From: Burkholderiales bacterium
GTDB lineage: Bacteria; Pseudomonadota; Gammaproteobacteria; Burkholderiales; Burkholderiaceae_D
Length of the DNA: 35,594 nt
Direction: 5' to 3'
Assembly (NCBI GenBank): GCA_026399895.1
Contig: JAPLQC010000046.1
Coordinates: 1 to 35,594, forward strand
Shown here in pieces: positions 26,020 through 35,501 of this stretch. Both the position numbers and the translations under genes were made by a program. The notes under the pieces are model-generated. The model did no database searches, was not told the origin of the DNA, and saw only the letters and a program-made list of their open reading frames with translations. Every line of letters begins with the position of its first letter. Position 1 is the first letter of the stretch.

Positions 26020-29000
26020 TCAACGTTGCAGGGTCTCCCATACTTTCTGTAGGCGCTTGACGGACACGGGCATAGGTGTGCGCAACTCCTGGGCAAACAG
26101 GGAGACCCTTAGCTCTTCCAGCAGCCAGCGGTACTCGTCCATCTTGGTATCGCGCTGACCTGCTTTCTGCGCACGCTGCCACGGTGCGGCTGCTTGCTGC
26201 CAGTCTGCCATCAGCCGGGCATCGCGCGCCGGGTCGCTGCGTAGTTTGTCTATACGTACCTGTATCGCCTTCAGATAACGCGGGAAATGGGCCAGCTGTG
26301 TGTGATCGGTATCGCTGACAAATCGTTTATGCACCAGCATCTGTAGCTGTGCACTCATATCTGCATGAGCAGCCGTGTGCGTCTTGATGCCCTGCAGCTT
26401 CTTCGGCACGCTGTGATACTCCGCCAGAATTTGTCCGACCAGACGTGCGATTTCATTCACCAACAGATTCAGTCGCGACTTGCCTTCATCGCGTCGGAGC
26501 GTGAACTCACTCTGATTCTGTGGCAGTGGGGCTTGTAAACAAGCGCGCGCCAAACCCGCTTGAATAATTTGGTCTCGCAATTCTTCTTGTGTACCGAGCC
26601 CGACGAAGTGCATACCCATCTGCTGAAGGCCGGGGACATTTTTTTCAAGGTACTTCAGCTGCTCTTTGAGTTGAATAGCGAACAGACGACGCAAGCCTTT
26701 CTGGTGAATGGCAGCCGCTTCCGTCGGATCATCAAATACCTCGATATCACAATAAGTGCCCTTGTCGACCAGCGCTGGAAACCCAATCAGATTCTGACGG
26801 CCTTGGGGTATCTCCAGTAACTCGGGTAACTCACCGAACGACCATGTGGTCAGGTTTTGAAAGGCAGTACCGGTAGCGGATGAAGAAGCTTTACCGCCAC
26901 CTTGAGCTGCTGCCGCGACGCTCAAGCCACTGACTTTCGATGGTGTGGTGGTAGCCGACCCTGCTGTCGAATTTGCTAACGAGCTTAGTGCTGAACTTGT
27001 TGCTGGCCTCGCTGCTCCCTGCGCTGCTGGCGATCTAAGGTCGACGTCGACGTCGCCATCGCCATCGATCTCGGCCACCGGGTTGGCCTGTTCAACAAGT
27101 TTCTGAAACTCCTCGCGCGCTTGCGAACCGTACTCAGCTTGCAACGCAGATAAATTGCGCCCCATATCGAGCTGCCGACCATGCTCATCAATCAGTTTGA
27201 AGTTCATGAAATGATGCGCAGGCAGAGTCTCTAACTTGAAATCCGCTATTCGGGTCAGGGTTCCGGTGCGCTCGCGTATATATGCAATCAAGGCATCAAG
27301 CAATGCACCTTGTGCAAATTTTTTAGCCGCATGAGTACGATCACAAAAGCCCGCTGCATAATCAGGTAGCGGCACGCACTGTCGGCGTAGCTTTTGCGGC
27401 AACGATTTCAGTAAGAGGTGGACCTTCTCTTTCAGCATGCCGGGCACCAGCCACTCGCAACGCGCTGCGGATACCTGATTCAATGCATAGAGCGGCACCG
27501 CCAGTGTCACACCATCGCGAACCGAGCCCGGCTCGAAATGATAGGTGAGCGCCATTTCAACGCCTGCGTGACGCATCAGCTTAGGGAAGAGATCGGTCGT
27601 GATCCCCGCTGCTTCGTGCCGCATCAGATCATCACGCGACAAATGCAGCAGCTTAGGTTCACTCGCACTAGCTTTCTTCAACCACTGCTCGAAACCAACT
27701 GCGGTACAAATATCTTGCGGAATCAAATCATCGTAAAACGCAGCGATCAATGTCTCATCGACCAGAACATCCTGCCGCCGGGATTTATGCTCGAGATTTT
27801 CTATTTCGCGGATTAATCGCTGGTTATGCGCCAGGAAAGGTGCGCGCGTCTCAAAATCGCCGTCGACTAGCGCGCTGCGAATAAAAATCTCGCGTGCTTC
27901 TTCGGGATTGATCTTGCCGTAATCAATACGACGCTGGCTGTACACCACCAAGCCGTATAGCGTGGCGCGCTCATACGCCGATACCTGCCCGCTGCGCTTC
28001 TCCCAGCGCGGATCTCCCCAAGATTTTTTCAGCAAATGCGCGCCGACGCGCTCTAGCCACTGCGGCTGTATCTGTGCCAGCGTTCGTGCAAATAAACGGG
28101 AAGTCTCGACCAACTCCGCTGCCATGATCCAGCGCCCGGCTTTCTTGCCAAGCGAGGAGCCTGGCCACAGATGAAACTTGATGCCACGCGCCCCCAGATA
28201 ATGCGGCTCATCTTCCTGCTTGAAGCCGATATTGCCGAGCAATCCTGTCAGCAGGGCGAGGTGAAGTTGCTCATAAGTTGCTGGAGCTTCATTCACACGC
28301 CAGCCTTGCTCCCGCACGAGCGTAAACAGCTGCGCGTGTACATCGCGCCACTCACGCAGGCGTAACTGAGAAACAAAGTTGGCGCGACAATGCTCTTGTA
28401 GCTGACGATTAGATTTTTTATGTTCAATCGCCTCTTCGAACCAGTTCCAAAGCTTTAGGTAGGTAAGGAACTCGGATTTTTCATCTTCAAATTTTTTATG
28501 CGCACTATCGGCTGCACCTTGGGCTTCTTGCGGACGATCACGGGCGTCTTGCACCGACAATGCCGATGCGATGATCAATAGCTCCCTTAAACAGTCATGG
28601 TCACGCCCCGCCAGAATCATGCGCCCGATACGCGGGTCAAGCGGCAGCTTGGCCAGTTGCTGACCCAGACCCGTCAGCTGCTTGGCCTCATCCACAGCAC
28701 CCAGTTCTTGCAGCAGCTGATAACCATCGGCGATGGCACGACCCAGCGGTGACTCGATAAAAGGAAACTCCTCGACATCGCCTAGGCGCAGCGACTTCAT
28801 ACGCAGAATCACCGCGGCAAGTGATGAACGCAAAATCTCCGGTTCAGTGAACGCAGGCCGCTGTAAAAAATCCTGCTCGTCGTATAAACGTATGCAGACA
28901 CCCGCTGCAACTCGACCACATCGCCCCGCGCGCTGCTTGGCTGCCGATTGCGAAACCGGTTCAACCTGCAACTGCTCGACCTTATTGCGGTAGCTATAGC

Positions 29001-30036
29001 GTTTGACACGTGCGGTGCCCGCATCCACTACATAACGAATACCGGGTACGGTCAGCGAGGTCTCGGCGACATTAGTCGCCAGCACGATGCGTCGCGCGTT
29101 GGTCGGCTTGAACACACGCTCTTGTTCTTGTGCCGAGAGTCGTGCAAACAGCGGCAGTATTTCGACGTGCGGCGGGTGATGCTTACGCAACGCCTCGGCG
29201 GCGTCGCGAATCTCGCGCTCACCCGGCAAGAACACCAGAATGTCTCCCGGGCCGATACGTGCGAGCTCATCGACTGCGTCGACGATGGCATCCATTAAAT
29301 CGCGCTGCTCTTTAGCTTTGGCGGCGGCAGACGGCGCTGCGCTACCCGGCTTGGCGTCTGTCTCGACGGGTCGGTAACGTACCTCGACCGGATACAACCG
29401 GCCGGAAACCTCGATCACGGGCACTTTTTGCGTATCACTTGCAAAATGACGCGCAAACCGCTCGGCATCAATCGTTGCCGAGGTGATGATCAGCTTCAGG
29501 TCTGGTCGCTTTGGCAGCAGCTGCTTCAGATAGCCCAGCAGGAAATCGATATTCAAGCTGCGCTCATGCGCCTCATCAATAATGATCGTGTCGTACTGGC
29601 GCAGCAGCGGATCACCCTGAGTCTCGGCCAGCAAGATGCCATCGGTCATTAGCTTGATCCAGGCACCATCGGACAGCGTGTCGTTGAAGCGCACCTTGTA
29701 GCCCACGTGCTGACCGGGCGGCGAGCCAAGTTCTTGCGCGATACGTTTGGCAGTAGATGAGGCGGCGATGCGGCGCGGTTGGGTGTGCCCGATCAGCCCA
29801 TTCACCCCGCGCCCGATCGACAGGCAGATTTTTGGCAGCTGGGTGGTTTTTCCCGAACCCGTCTCGCCACTGACAATCACCACCTGGTGTGACGCAAGCG
29901 CAGCCGCGATCTCCTCGCGGCGCGCGGAGACCGGTAGCTCTTCAGGGAATTCAATGGAGGGAAGCGGGTGCCTGACCGGAACCTGTTTGGGGAGTGGCGC
30001 GCTACGTGTTTTTTTCGGGGGCAAGGCTGCTGACAT
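26020..30036 (-). CDS. hrpA: ATP-dependent RNA helicase HrpA
   Basis: A DEAH-box RNA helicase of 1338 residues; the E. coli protein rescues stalled ribosomes. Order: a basic N-terminal tail, motif I GETGSGKTTQLPKI, motif II DEAHERSLN, motif III SAT, VLATNVAETSLTVPGI, QRAGRCGRVAAG, then the HA2/OB-fold region and the long DUF3418 C-terminal half. Start MSAALPPKK at 30036 is chosen; the frame runs on to 30117 but would enter argA. There is no ribosome site before it, and a -10-like TATAAT sits 9-10 nt upstream, so it may be leaderless. An Ala/Ser/Thr-rich insert lies in the C-terminal half (26865-27070), beyond what I expect for relatives. Confidence 0.93.
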   Translation of the reverse strand: MSAALPPKKTRSAPLPKQVPVRHPLPSIEFPEELPVSARREEIAAALASHQVVIVSGETGSGKTTQLPKICLSIGRGVNGLIGHTQPRRIAASSTAKRIAQELGSPPGQHVGYKVRFNDTLSDGAWIKLMTDGILLAETQGDPLLRQYDTIIIDEAHERSLNIDFLLGYLKQLLPKRPDLKLIITSATIDAERFARHFASDTQKVPVIEVSGRLYPVEVRYRPVETDAKPGSAAPSAAAKAKEQRDLMDAIVDAVDELARIGPGDILVFLPGEREIRDAAEALRKHHPPHVEILPLFARLSAQEQERVFKPTNARRIVLATNVAETSLTVPGIRYVVDAGTARVKRYSYRNKVEQLQVEPVSQSAAKQRAGRCGRVAAGVCIRLYDEQDFLQRPAFTEPEILRSSLAAVILRMKSLRLGDVEEFPFIESPLGRAIADGYQLLQELGAVDEAKQLTGLGQQLAKLPLDPRIGRMILAGRDHDCLRELLIIASALSVQDARDRPQEAQGAADSAHKKFEDEKSEFLTYLKLWNWFEEAIEHKKSNRQLQEHCRANFVSQLRLREWRDVHAQLFTLVREQGWRVNEAPATYEQLHLALLTGLLGNIGFKQEDEPHYLGARGIKFHLWPGSSLGKKAGRWIMAAELVETSRLFARTLAQIQPQWLERVGAHLLKKSWGDPRWEKRSGQVSAYERATLYGLVVYSQRRIDYGKINPEEAREIFIRSALVDGDFETRAPFLAHNQRLIREIENLEHKSRRQDVLVDETLIAAFYDDLIPQDICTAVGFEQWLKKASASEPKLLHLSRDDLMRHEAAGITTDLFPKLMRHAGVEMALTYHFEPGSVRDGVTLAVPLYALNQVSAARCEWLVPGMLKEKVHLLLKSLPQKLRRQCVPLPDYAAGFCDRTHAAKKFAQGALLDALIAYIRERTGTLTRIADFKLETLPAHHFMNFKLIDEHGRQLDMGRNLSALQAEYGSQAREEFQKLVEQANPVAEIDGDGDVDVDLRSPAAQGAARPATSSALSSLANSTAGSATTTPSKVSGLSVAAAAQGGGKASSSATGTAFQNLTTWSFGELPELLEIPQGRQNLIGFPALVDKGTYCDIEVFDDPTEAAAIHQKGLRRLFAIQLKEQLKYLEKNVPGLQQMGMHFVGLGTQEELRDQIIQAGLARACLQAPLPQNQSEFTLRRDEGKSRLNLLVNEIARLVGQILAEYHSVPKKLQGIKTHTAAHADMSAQLQMLVHKRFVSDTDHTQLAHFPRYLKAIQVRIDKLRSDPARDARLMADWQQAAAPWQRAQKAGQRDTKMDEYRWLLEELRVSLFAQELRTPMPVSVKRLQKVWETLQR

Positions 30037-30045
30037 GTCGGGCGA

Positions 30046-30053
30046 ATTATAAT
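30046..30053. promoter_or_regulatory. Shared divergent -10 palindrome of hrpA and argA
   Basis: The palindrome ATTATAAT reads as TATAAT on both strands (30048-30053 plus, 30046-30051 minus). The start codons are only 24 bp apart (30036 and 30061), so each lies about where transcription from this box would start. No ribosome-binding site precedes either gene. No strong -35 is visible on either side. Confidence 0.55.
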
Positions 30054-30060
30054 GCCCGCT

Positions 30061-31371
30061 ATGGAAAACAATGCTCAGTTCGTCGGCTGGCTGCGTTCGG
30101 TCGCGCCCTACATCCACGCATTCCGTGGCAAGACGTTCGTGGTGGCCTTCCCGGGCGAATTAGTCATGGCCGGCGCGCTGCCGGTGCTGGCGCATGATCT
30201 ATCGCTTCTGCATGCGCTGGGTATCAAGATCGTGCTGGTGCATGGCTCGCGACCGCAGGTGGAAGAACAGCTCGGGCTTCGCAAAGTCCAGACCCGTTTC
30301 CACAATGGCTTGCGCATCACCGATGCCGCTGCACTCGAGTGCGCCAAAGAAGCCGCTGGCGAGATCCGCCTCGACATCGAAGGCGCGTTCAGCCAAGGCT
30401 TGCCAAACACGCCGATGGCCAATGCCGCTGTGCGAGTCATCTCCGGTAATTTCGTGGTGGCGCGCCCAAGGGGCATTATCGATGGTGTCGATCTTGAGCA
30501 TACCGGCGTCACCCGCAAGATTGCGCATGAAACCATCAATGCCATTTTGGATACCGGTGCGCTGGTGCTGCTCTCGCCACTCGGCTTTTCACCGACTGGC
30601 GAGGTATTCAATCTTTCCATGGAAGATGTGGCGCTGTCGGCCGCAACAGCGCTGCGTGCTGACAAGTTGATCTTCATTACCGAAACACCGCTGATGACCG
30701 ATGCCGGTGGCGCAGAGATACGTGAAGTGTCGGTGCATCAGGCACAAGCCATTCTCGGTTCCGGTTGTCTGCGTGCCGATGCAGCGTTTTACTTTGAACA
30801 TGCTATCCATGCCTGCCATGCAGGTGTGCCGCGCGCGCACATGGTGCCGTTCAGTAGTGATGGCGCTGTACTGCTCGAAGTATTTACCCATGACGGTATC
30901 GGCACCATGATCTCGGCGGCCTCGCTTGAAAGCCTGCGTGAGGCGACTATTGAAGACGTTGGTGGTGTACTACGCTTGATCGAGCCGCTCGAGGCGAATG
31001 GCACACTCGTTAAGCGCGGACGCGAATTAATTGAGCGCGAGATCGATTACTTCTCGGTGATCGAGCATGATGGTGTGATCTTCGGCTGTGCTGCTTTATA
31101 CCCGTTTCCGAACGAGAAAATGGCCGAAATGGCGTGCCTCACCGTCAGCCCGGACTCGCAGGAGCAAGGCGACGGCGAGCGCATGCTCAAACATATCGAG
31201 CAACGCGCACGCGCCTCGGGTTTCAAGCGCTTATTTGTATTGACGACGACAGCCGCGCACTGGTTCATCAAGCGTGGCTTCGTTCAGAAGAGTTTCGATG
31301 ACCTGCCGAAAGATCGGCAGAGTATGTACAACTGGCAGCGCAAGTCGCTGGTTCTAATTAAAAATCTTTAA
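30061..31371 (+). CDS. argA: N-acetylglutamate synthase ArgA (kinase-like domain plus GNAT)
   Basis: Acetylates glutamate with acetyl-CoA, the first step of arginine synthesis, and is usually feedback-inhibited by arginine. The protein is 436 residues: an amino-acid-kinase-like regulatory domain (about 1-290, with [16 protein letters not shown] and [13 protein letters not shown]) and a GNAT acetyltransferase domain (about 290-436, with [20 protein letters not shown]). The ATG at 30061 is preferred to 30052, because 30052 overlaps the TATAAT box. It is divergent from hrpA by 24 bp and followed by yggX after 23 bp. Confidence 0.94.
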   Translation: MENNAQFVGWLRSVAPYIHAFRGKTFVVAFPGELVMAGALPVLAHDLSLLHALGIKIVLVHGSRPQVEEQLGLRKVQTRFHNGLRITDAAALECAKEAAGEIRLDIEGAFSQGLPNTPMANAAVRVISGNFVVARPRGIIDGVDLEHTGVTRKIAHETINAILDTGALVLLSPLGFSPTGEVFNLSMEDVALSAATALRADKLIFITETPLMTDAGGAEIREVSVHQAQAILGSGCLRADAAFYFEHAIHACHAGVPRAHMVPFSSDGAVLLEVFTHDGIGTMISAASLESLREATIEDVGGVLRLIEPLEANGTLVKRGRELIEREIDYFSVIEHDGVIFGCAALYPFPNEKMAEMACLTVSPDSQEQGDGERMLKHIEQRARASGFKRLFVLTTTAAHWFIKRGFVQKSFDDLPKDRQSMYNWQRKSLVLIKNL

Positions 31372-31394
31372 ATGCCACTTGGCTGGAGAGTTTC

Positions 31395-31667
31395 ATGACC
31401 CGCATGGTTCATTGCATCAAACTGAACAAAGAAGCCGAAGGCTTGGATTTCCCACCCTACCCCGGCGATCTGGGCAAGAAAATCTGGGAGAGCGTATCCA
31501 AAGAAGCTTGGGGCGCCTGGCTCAAGCACCAAACCATGTTGGTCAACGAGAACCGGCTGAATCTAGCGGATGTGCGCGCCAGAAAATATCTAGCCACGCA
31601 GATGGAGCGACATTTCTTCGGTGAAGGCGCCGATGAAGCGGTGGGCTACGTACCGCCCACACCATAA
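31395..31667 (+). CDS. yggX: YggX, Fe(II)-trafficking / oxidative damage protection protein
   Basis: A 90-residue cytoplasmic protein linked in enterobacteria to iron handling and protection of Fe-S enzymes from superoxide. It has the family-typical [20 protein letters not shown] and [18 protein letters not shown], with Cys7 near the N-terminus. The ATG at 31395 has a GGAGAG ribosome site; a second Met at codon 4 is the usual E. coli start, but betaproteobacterial members begin MxRMVHC. It probably shares the argA transcript. The spacer to the convergent rpiA is 40 bp. Confidence 0.95.
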   Translation: MTRMVHCIKLNKEAEGLDFPPYPGDLGKKIWESVSKEAWGAWLKHQTMLVNENRLNLADVRARKYLATQMERHFFGEGADEAVGYVPPTP

Positions 31668-31707
31668 GTTACCAAGAACTTGCTAGCGACAATTTGTCGG
31701 AGGCTGA

Positions 31708-32379
31708 TCAGTACTCTATGGCGCGTACGCCTTGTTCAGTCCCCAGCAAACACACCGCCGCGCCTTTCAAGGCAAACAGCCCCACGCTAACCACGCCCGG
31801 CAACTGATTGATTTGCTGCTCCAGTGCTTTCGGGTCATGAATCTGCAAACCGTTCAAGTCAAGAATATAGCCCTGGTTATCGGTCACGTAAGGCGCACCA
31901 TCACGCATTCGTAGTACCGGATCTGCGCCTAGGGCCCGCAGTGCCCGCGTGACCGAACTGGTCGCCATCGGAATCACTTCCACCGGCAACGGGTACTTGC
32001 CCAGTACATCGACCAGCTTTGACTGATCGGCAATGCAGATAAATTTTTCTGCCACAGACGCTACGATCTTCTCGCGCGTGAGTGCGCCGCCGCCGCCTTT
32101 GATCATGGCACCGCTGTGATCGATCTCGTCGGCGCCATCGATATACACCGGTATCTGATCGATCTCGTTCAGATCGAATACCGGCACACCCCGTGCAGCC
32201 AAGCGCGCCGCAGTCGCCTCGGAAGAAGCTACTGCTCCCTTGATGCGATGTCGAATTTCACCGAGTGCGTCGATGAAAAAATTCGCGGTAGAGCCGGTAC
32301 CGACACCAACAATTTCACCATCTACGACATAGCGAATCGCTGCGTGCGCCACGGCTTGTTTGAGTTCGTCTTGCGTCAT
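31708..32379 (-). CDS. rpiA: Ribose-5-phosphate isomerase A
   Basis: Interconverts ribose-5-phosphate and ribulose-5-phosphate in the pentose phosphate pathway. The protein is 223 residues, the normal length. Motifs are [16 protein letters not shown] (phosphate binding), DGADEID with the catalytic acidic residues, and [15 protein letters not shown]. It is transcribed leftward from a gap of 66 bp after the luxR-type gene and may share its transcript. With pgi and tal downstream in the window it belongs to sugar-phosphate metabolism, though on the other strand. Confidence 0.96.
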   Translation of the reverse strand: MTQDELKQAVAHAAIRYVVDGEIVGVGTGSTANFFIDALGEIRHRIKGAVASSEATAARLAARGVPVFDLNEIDQIPVYIDGADEIDHSGAMIKGGGGALTREKIVASVAEKFICIADQSKLVDVLGKYPLPVEVIPMATSSVTRALRALGADPVLRMRDGAPYVTDNQGYILDLNGLQIHDPKALEQQINQLPGVVSVGLFALKGAAVCLLGTEQGVRAIEY

Positions 32380-32445
32380 CTCGTGCTATTCCATCCAAAG
32401 GGCGCATTGTATCGGATGGCTGAGTAGCTGCGCCGCAATGGAGGC

Positions 32446-33456
32446 TTAGCTCGATACCTGATTCGCTGCCAGATACTGCGCCAACGAGGCTTTATTGTGT
32501 ACATCCAGTTTGCGGTATAGATGGGCCAGTTGATTGCGTACGGTGTGATGGGATACCCCTAACTCACGGGCGATTTGCTTATGGCTCATACCGGCAGCAA
32601 AACGACGCGCAACGACAAACTCTCGTGGCGTGAGTACTTCCATCACATCAACCGGCCGGATGCGGCACAGCTGCGCGCCAGCTTGTCGAATCCAAGAGAT
32701 CTCTACCTGCCTACCTCGGTAGGTCTTACCCTCATTCAGCACCTGCAAAGCGTCTTCGGGGATAAAGTCCGGCGCAAGCTCGGGCCATTCACGCTCCAGT
32801 AAGTCGAAGAAGCGCTGGTCGGCGAGTTCTATCTGACCATCGGTATGCACCAAGCCGGATGCACTGAGGTTGTCGCGATGAGCGACGGGCTTGGCGATAC
32901 GCTCCAGCGTGCGGGCACGGTTGATCGCCAGCGCATGCGAGAGATGAATCCACAAGCCATGCAGGCAAGCGGCATCGGTCTCGGCGAAGCGCACATCCTG
33001 CTGCCGATAAAGAACAATCCAGCGTGCCGGTTGTACTTTTTTTGGATCATCGCCATGAAATATCAAATGGCAAAGGCCCAATTCCTCCATCATCGAGCGC
33101 GGCCCGCTGCGCGTGACTTGATGTTCTTTCTTGCTGCCTCGTTTTTTTCGGTACAGCTCACGAATACCACCGCGTGAAGGTGACATGGGTGCATTACGAA
33201 TACCCCGCGCAACCGGGTCATCTTGCAATGGCTCACGCGCCAGCACCGTCTCGGGCACGGTGGCAGGAGGAGCGCTATCGGCCGAGATAAGCCGGGTCAC
33301 CGACTGCGGATTCGATCGCTCACCGGTCCCGAAAATAGCCCCATCAAACCGTATCCACATCTGAAGAAGGCTGATCGCGCGCTCCAGAAATTGGTCCGGT
33401 GATGCGTACTCTGCCAAGGCGTACAAATCTCTTACGGTGGTCGAGAAAGCCTGCAT
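32446..33456 (-). CDS. LuxR-family transcriptional regulator (unknown signal)
   Basis: A 336-residue regulator with a C-terminal GerE/LuxR helix-turn-helix at about 275-329 (LTPREFVVARRFAAGMSHKQ, then VSHHTVRNQLAHLYRKLDV). The N-terminal 270 residues look like a sensory domain without the acyl-homoserine-lactone binding pattern or a receiver domain; there are no membrane segments. The ATG at 33456 has a strong GAGGAG ribosome site 7 nt upstream, so the longer frame to 33552 is rejected. An inverted repeat covers its presumed promoter, suggesting self-regulation. Its targets are unknown. Confidence 0.85.
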   Translation of the reverse strand: MQAFSTTVRDLYALAEYASPDQFLERAISLLQMWIRFDGAIFGTGERSNPQSVTRLISADSAPPATVPETVLAREPLQDDPVARGIRNAPMSPSRGGIRELYRKKRGSKKEHQVTRSGPRSMMEELGLCHLIFHGDDPKKVQPARWIVLYRQQDVRFAETDAACLHGLWIHLSHALAINRARTLERIAKPVAHRDNLSASGLVHTDGQIELADQRFFDLLEREWPELAPDFIPEDALQVLNEGKTYRGRQVEISWIRQAGAQLCRIRPVDVMEVLTPREFVVARRFAAGMSHKQIARELGVSHHTVRNQLAHLYRKLDVHNKASLAQYLAANQVSS

Positions 33457-33531
33457 GTCTCGCTCCTCTGCCCAACTGGGCGAATCTTGGGTTGTTCGAA
33501 TATCGGATTGCCTTTTTAGAAACGTACCGAA

Positions 33532-33557
33532 ATTTTGTAGTTTTGACAACACAAAAT
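33532..33557 (-). promoter_or_regulatory. Inverted repeat overlapping presumed promoter of the LuxR-type gene
   Basis: ATTTTGT (33532-33538) and ACAAAAT (33551-33557) form 7-bp perfect arms 12 bp apart. Reading leftward, TTGTCA inside the repeat is followed 17 bp on by TACGTT, a plausible -35/-10 pair. It is a candidate autoregulatory site. Confidence 0.4.
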
Positions 33558-33707
33558 GAGCGATCTACGCGCAATTTTTTCGTCTACCGACCATTCAAGA
33601 GTTAATTTCTGAAATGCAACAATGGCCGGCGGCCCGTAATTCCGGGTTTTCAGGCCCAGATCCGACCTTGTCGTTCTTACTGATGCCAAGACGGGGCAAC
33701 CGCGGCA

Positions 33708-33734
33708 GGTGATGCGGTTATCATCCGCATCACC
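33708..33734. repeat. 10-bp perfect inverted repeat upstream of pgi
   Basis: GGTGATGCGG and CCGCATCACC are separated by 7 bp (TTATCAT), about 55 bp before the pgi ATG. With no T-run it is either an operator or a leader hairpin of pgi rather than a terminator. Confidence 0.6.
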
Positions 33735-33788
33735 TCATTCACTGCTGCTTGACTACCCACCGGTCACTGCCGGTACCAGCCCCTGCCA

Positions 33789-35393
33789 ATGCGCGACACT
33801 CACCAACACCCTTTGAATCAGTTGCCGCAATTCGGTGCATTAAGCCGGCACGCGCAACAGGCCCGCGGATGGCAGTTGGCCGAGTTGTTCCGCGAAGATC
33901 CGTCCCGCGCCGCGCGCTTCACGCTGGAAGCAGCCGGCCTGTGCCTCGATTACTCGAAGAACCATTTGAACGAGGAAACCATCAGGCTGCTGACAACGTT
34001 TGCGCAAGCACGCGGGGTCGAATCTCTGCGTGATGCCATGTTCCGAGGCGATCGCATCAATCTGAGCGAGCAGCGCGCGGTGTTGCACACTGCATTGCGC
34101 TTGCCACCAGAGGCGCGCTTGAGCGTCGAAGGCGAAGAACTGGTCGGCGGGATACAGCAAGAGCTCGGACGTATGGCGTTGTTCGCCGAGCGCGTACGCC
34201 AAGGCGATTGGAAAGGCTATACCGGTAGAGAGATCATGGATGTGGTCAACATCGGTATCGGCGGCTCCGACCTTGGGCCGATGATGACTGTTGCAGCATT
34301 ACGCGCTTACGCGCATCCGCGTTTGCGGTTTCATTTTTTATCGAATGTGGATGGCCACGCGACTACCGCCACACTGGCAGAACTCGACCCGGCGACCACG
34401 CTGTTCATCGTTGCATCAAAATCCTTCACCACCCAAGAAACCATGCTCAACGCGCACGCAGCGCGGCGCTGGTTTCTGCAGCATGCTAAAGAAACCGATT
34501 TAGCGGCGCATTTCGTCGCGGTATCGACCAATACATCGGCAGTGACCGCGTTTGGCATCGCTGCCGACAATATGTTTCCCTTCCGCGATTGGGTGGGCGG
34601 CCGCTTCTCGATCTGGTCATCGATCGGGCTGTCGCTGCTGATCGCCATCGGCATTGATCATTTCCGCGAGTTTCTTTCCGGCGGCCATGCCATGGATGAA
34701 CACTTCCAGCATGCCCCATTGCACGCGAATATGCCGGTGATGTTGGCCCTGCTCGGATTTTGGTACCGCGAGTTTTTTGAAACTAGCTCTCAGCTGATTG
34801 CGCCCTACCACGAAGATCTGCGGCACTTCCCCGCTTACCTGCAACAGCTTGAAATGGAGAGCAACGGTAAGCGCGTCACGCGCGATGGCAAGCCGATGTC
34901 AATGAAAACTGCCCCCGTGATTTGGGGTAGCGCTGGCACCAATAATCAACACGCTTATTTCCAGATGCTGCATCAAGGGACTGATCTGATCCCGGTGGAT
35001 TTCATTGCCGCGCTAAAACCACAGCACGATCTCATCGACCAACAGCGCGCGCTCATGGCGAATTGCTTCGCCCAGGCCGAGGCATTAATGAATGGTGTGC
35101 AAGACCCTTCACTTCCACCGCACCGCATTTTTCCCGGCAACCGACCGAGCACTATGCTGCTGATGGATCAGCTAAGCCCGGCTTCGCTCGGTACATTAAT
35201 CGCGCTGTATGAGCACAAGACCTTTGTTCTTGGCGCGCTGTGGGATATCAATAGCTTTGACCAATGGGGCGTGGAGTTGGGTAAGACCATGGCTCTACGT
35301 ATCCTGGCTGAACTTGAAGGTTCAGAATCCGCAGGGCAGCATGACAGCTCAACCAACGCGCTGATTACGCGAGCGCGCTCAGCCCTGAAGTAA
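33789..35393 (+). CDS. pgi: Glucose-6-phosphate isomerase Pgi
   Basis: Interconverts glucose-6-phosphate and fructose-6-phosphate. The protein is 534 residues, a little under the usual 540-550. Family signatures are VNIGIGGSDLGPMM, VASKSFTTQET, DWVGGRFSIWSSIGLSL, FPAYLQQLEMESNGKRV, the GSAGTNNQHAYFQMLHQGT segment with the catalytic His, and FDQWGVELGK near the C-terminus. No frame disruption is seen. The start at 33789 has only a weak ribosome site. The 3' end carries a 12-bp tandem repeat including the stop codon. tal follows 108 bp later. Confidence 0.96.
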   Translation: MRDTHQHPLNQLPQFGALSRHAQQARGWQLAELFREDPSRAARFTLEAAGLCLDYSKNHLNEETIRLLTTFAQARGVESLRDAMFRGDRINLSEQRAVLHTALRLPPEARLSVEGEELVGGIQQELGRMALFAERVRQGDWKGYTGREIMDVVNIGIGGSDLGPMMTVAALRAYAHPRLRFHFLSNVDGHATTATLAELDPATTLFIVASKSFTTQETMLNAHAARRWFLQHAKETDLAAHFVAVSTNTSAVTAFGIAADNMFPFRDWVGGRFSIWSSIGLSLLIAIGIDHFREFLSGGHAMDEHFQHAPLHANMPVMLALLGFWYREFFETSSQLIAPYHEDLRHFPAYLQQLEMESNGKRVTRDGKPMSMKTAPVIWGSAGTNNQHAYFQMLHQGTDLIPVDFIAALKPQHDLIDQQRALMANCFAQAEALMNGVQDPSLPPHRIFPGNRPSTMLLMDQLSPASLGTLIALYEHKTFVLGALWDINSFDQWGVELGKTMALRILAELEGSESAGQHDSSTNALITRARSALK

Positions 35394-35417
35394 GCCCTGA
35401 AGTAAGCCCTGACGTAA
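35382..35417 (+). repeat. 12-bp tandem repeat (three units) across the pgi stop codon
   Basis: GCCCTGAAGTAA occurs at 35382-35393 and 35394-35405, and as GCCCTGACGTAA at 35406-35417. Each unit ends in an in-frame TAA, so the gene has three stops in a row. Confidence 0.9.
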
Positions 35418-35501
35418 GCCACTAAGCCGCTCCTATCGAACTCATCGGTACAATGCACCATCCTTAAGCAACCGCCACTCTCTGCCCTCTTGCCGCTACT
35501 C

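Larger units (their letters stand above)
33457..33788. other. 332-bp divergent region between the LuxR-type gene and pgi
   Basis: No gene is supported. It contains the regulator's probable promoter and operator (33532-33557) on the left, a small CCCG/CGGG hairpin near 33638-33651, a long perfect hairpin (33708-33734), and CCGGT repeats near 33760-33773 just before pgi. The part nearest the regulator is clearly AT-rich. Confidence 0.5.
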
